Under the pieces are notes generated by a model. That model ran no database searches and had not been told where the DNA came from. It saw only the letters and a program-made list of their open reading frames with translations. From Comamonas_F sp047606565 (GTDB lineage Bacteria; Pseudomonadota; Gammaproteobacteria; Burkholderiales; Burkholderiaceae_C), in the NCBI GenBank assembly GCA_047606565.1, contig JASGEH010000069.1, positions 1-64,000 on the forward strand: 64,000 bases of DNA, in the 5' to 3' direction. Of this stretch, positions 63,673-64,000 are shown one piece after another. Made by a program: the position numbers and the translations under genes. Position 1 is the first letter of the stretch, and each line of letters opens with the position of its first letter.

Positions 63673-64000
63673 GCACGAGCCACGAAAACCGCATGGCCCG
63701 CCGCCGCCACGAGCTGCTGCAAGACGTCGTCGACCTGTTCAAGCGCCACCTGGCCAGCTACGACCTGCCCGAGGCCGCCGCCGACGCCATCGCCAACCAC
63801 GCCGCCGACCGCCTGGCCGACCACTGGGGCGGCCAGCTCATCAGCATCCCCAAGGATTTCCTGTGGCGCCTGTCCCAGGTCGAACAGGAAATCTACGCCG
63901 CTTTCACGGGCACCAACTACGACGTGCTCGCCCAGCAGTACCATATGACCGAGCGCGGCATCCGCATGCTCATCAACCGCGTCCGCACCAAGCTCGCCGC
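63669..64000 (+). CDS. Mor-type middle transcription activator, partial
   Basis: 110 codons open to the right edge with no stop. MSTSHENRMARRRHELLQDVVDLFKRHLASYDLPEAAADAIAN, then DHWGGQLISIPKDF and the HTH NYDVLAQQYHMTERGIRMLINRVR match the Mor/C activators of Mu, which switch on middle or late promoters. The ATG overlaps the GemA-like stop. It should end soon after the window. Confidence 0.88.
   Translation, partial: MSTSHENRMARRRHELLQDVVDLFKRHLASYDLPEAAADAIANHAADRLADHWGGQLISIPKDFLWRLSQVEQEIYAAFTGTNYDVLAQQYHMTERGIRMLINRVRTKLA

Larger units (their letters stand above)
25288..64000. mobile_element. Mu-like transposable prophage (partial, continues past window)
   Basis: Contiguous block of phage genes: a DD35E transposase and ATPase, GemA, Mor-type activator, Ner-like protein and repressor, lysis cassette, and head genes in the order and families of Mu (gp25 to gp37). 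The tail is of lambda/B3 siphophage type. Late genes run leftward and early genes rightward from a central repressor, the divergent layout known from BcepMu. All modules needed for a functional phage appear intact. The left boundary is set at the TG of TGTAGTAGT (25288); the other end lies beyond 64000. Confidence 0.9.

Overview
The window looks like a GC-rich betaproteobacterial chromosome, probably Comamonadaceae or another Burkholderiales. This is inferred from the very high third-position GC of the housekeeping genes and from the tkt-gap pair with slyD, benE and a Do-type protease nearby. It falls into three parts. No rRNA, tRNA or CRISPR array was seen.

(1) Host backbone, 1-2.7 kb and 15.9-25.2 kb. 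It holds cstA with its small YbdD partner, a MurU-like nucleotidyltransferase, transketolase, GAPDH, a conserved hypothetical, a SlyD-like FKBP, BenE, a Do/HtrA protease and an EamA transporter. Clear rho-independent terminators follow ybdD, tkt and gap.

(2) An atypical 12-13 kb insert, about 2.8-15.85 kb, with gene content and codon use that look gammaproteobacterial (enterobacterial) rather than like the neighbours. The first half is an RpiR/MurR-type regulator, a VanX/DdpX D-Ala-D-Ala dipeptidase and a complete DdpABCDF-type dipeptide ABC importer, packed as one operon for scavenging cell-wall dipeptide. A broken IS5-family transposase remnant separates it from the second half: a ribose/galactose-type sugar ABC importer (ATPase, permease, binding protein) and an LVIVD-repeat beta-propeller protein.

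(3) A Mu-like transposable prophage from about 25.29 kb to beyond the right edge. A central Xre repressor (54.8 kb) and divergent operator region split two arms. Leftward (minus strand) run accessory genes, lysis genes, then head and tail genes in Mu order: TraR-like, gp25-gp29, F, G, I with nested scaffold, T, gp36, gp37. These are followed by a lambda/B3-like siphophage tail: tube, tailspike, frameshifted chaperone, tape measure, minor tail, K, I/J and J. Rightward runs the early operon: Ner-like protein, DNA-binding proteins, a DD35E transposase, a MuB/TniB-type ATPase, many small overlapping genes, HU, GemA and a Mor-type activator cut by the window edge. The divergent layout recalls BcepMu, while the tail is of siphophage type.

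The least explained part is the accessory block 51.0-54.8 kb. The repressor's C-terminal tail and the N-terminus of the next two-TM protein carry the same 21-residue glycine-rich motif with a VQVG core (amyloid/RHIM-like). The block also holds a superinfection-immunity membrane domain fused to zinc ribbons, a lipoprotein, and an AT-richer two-gene cassette (DUF4747-like protein plus a polytopic membrane protein).
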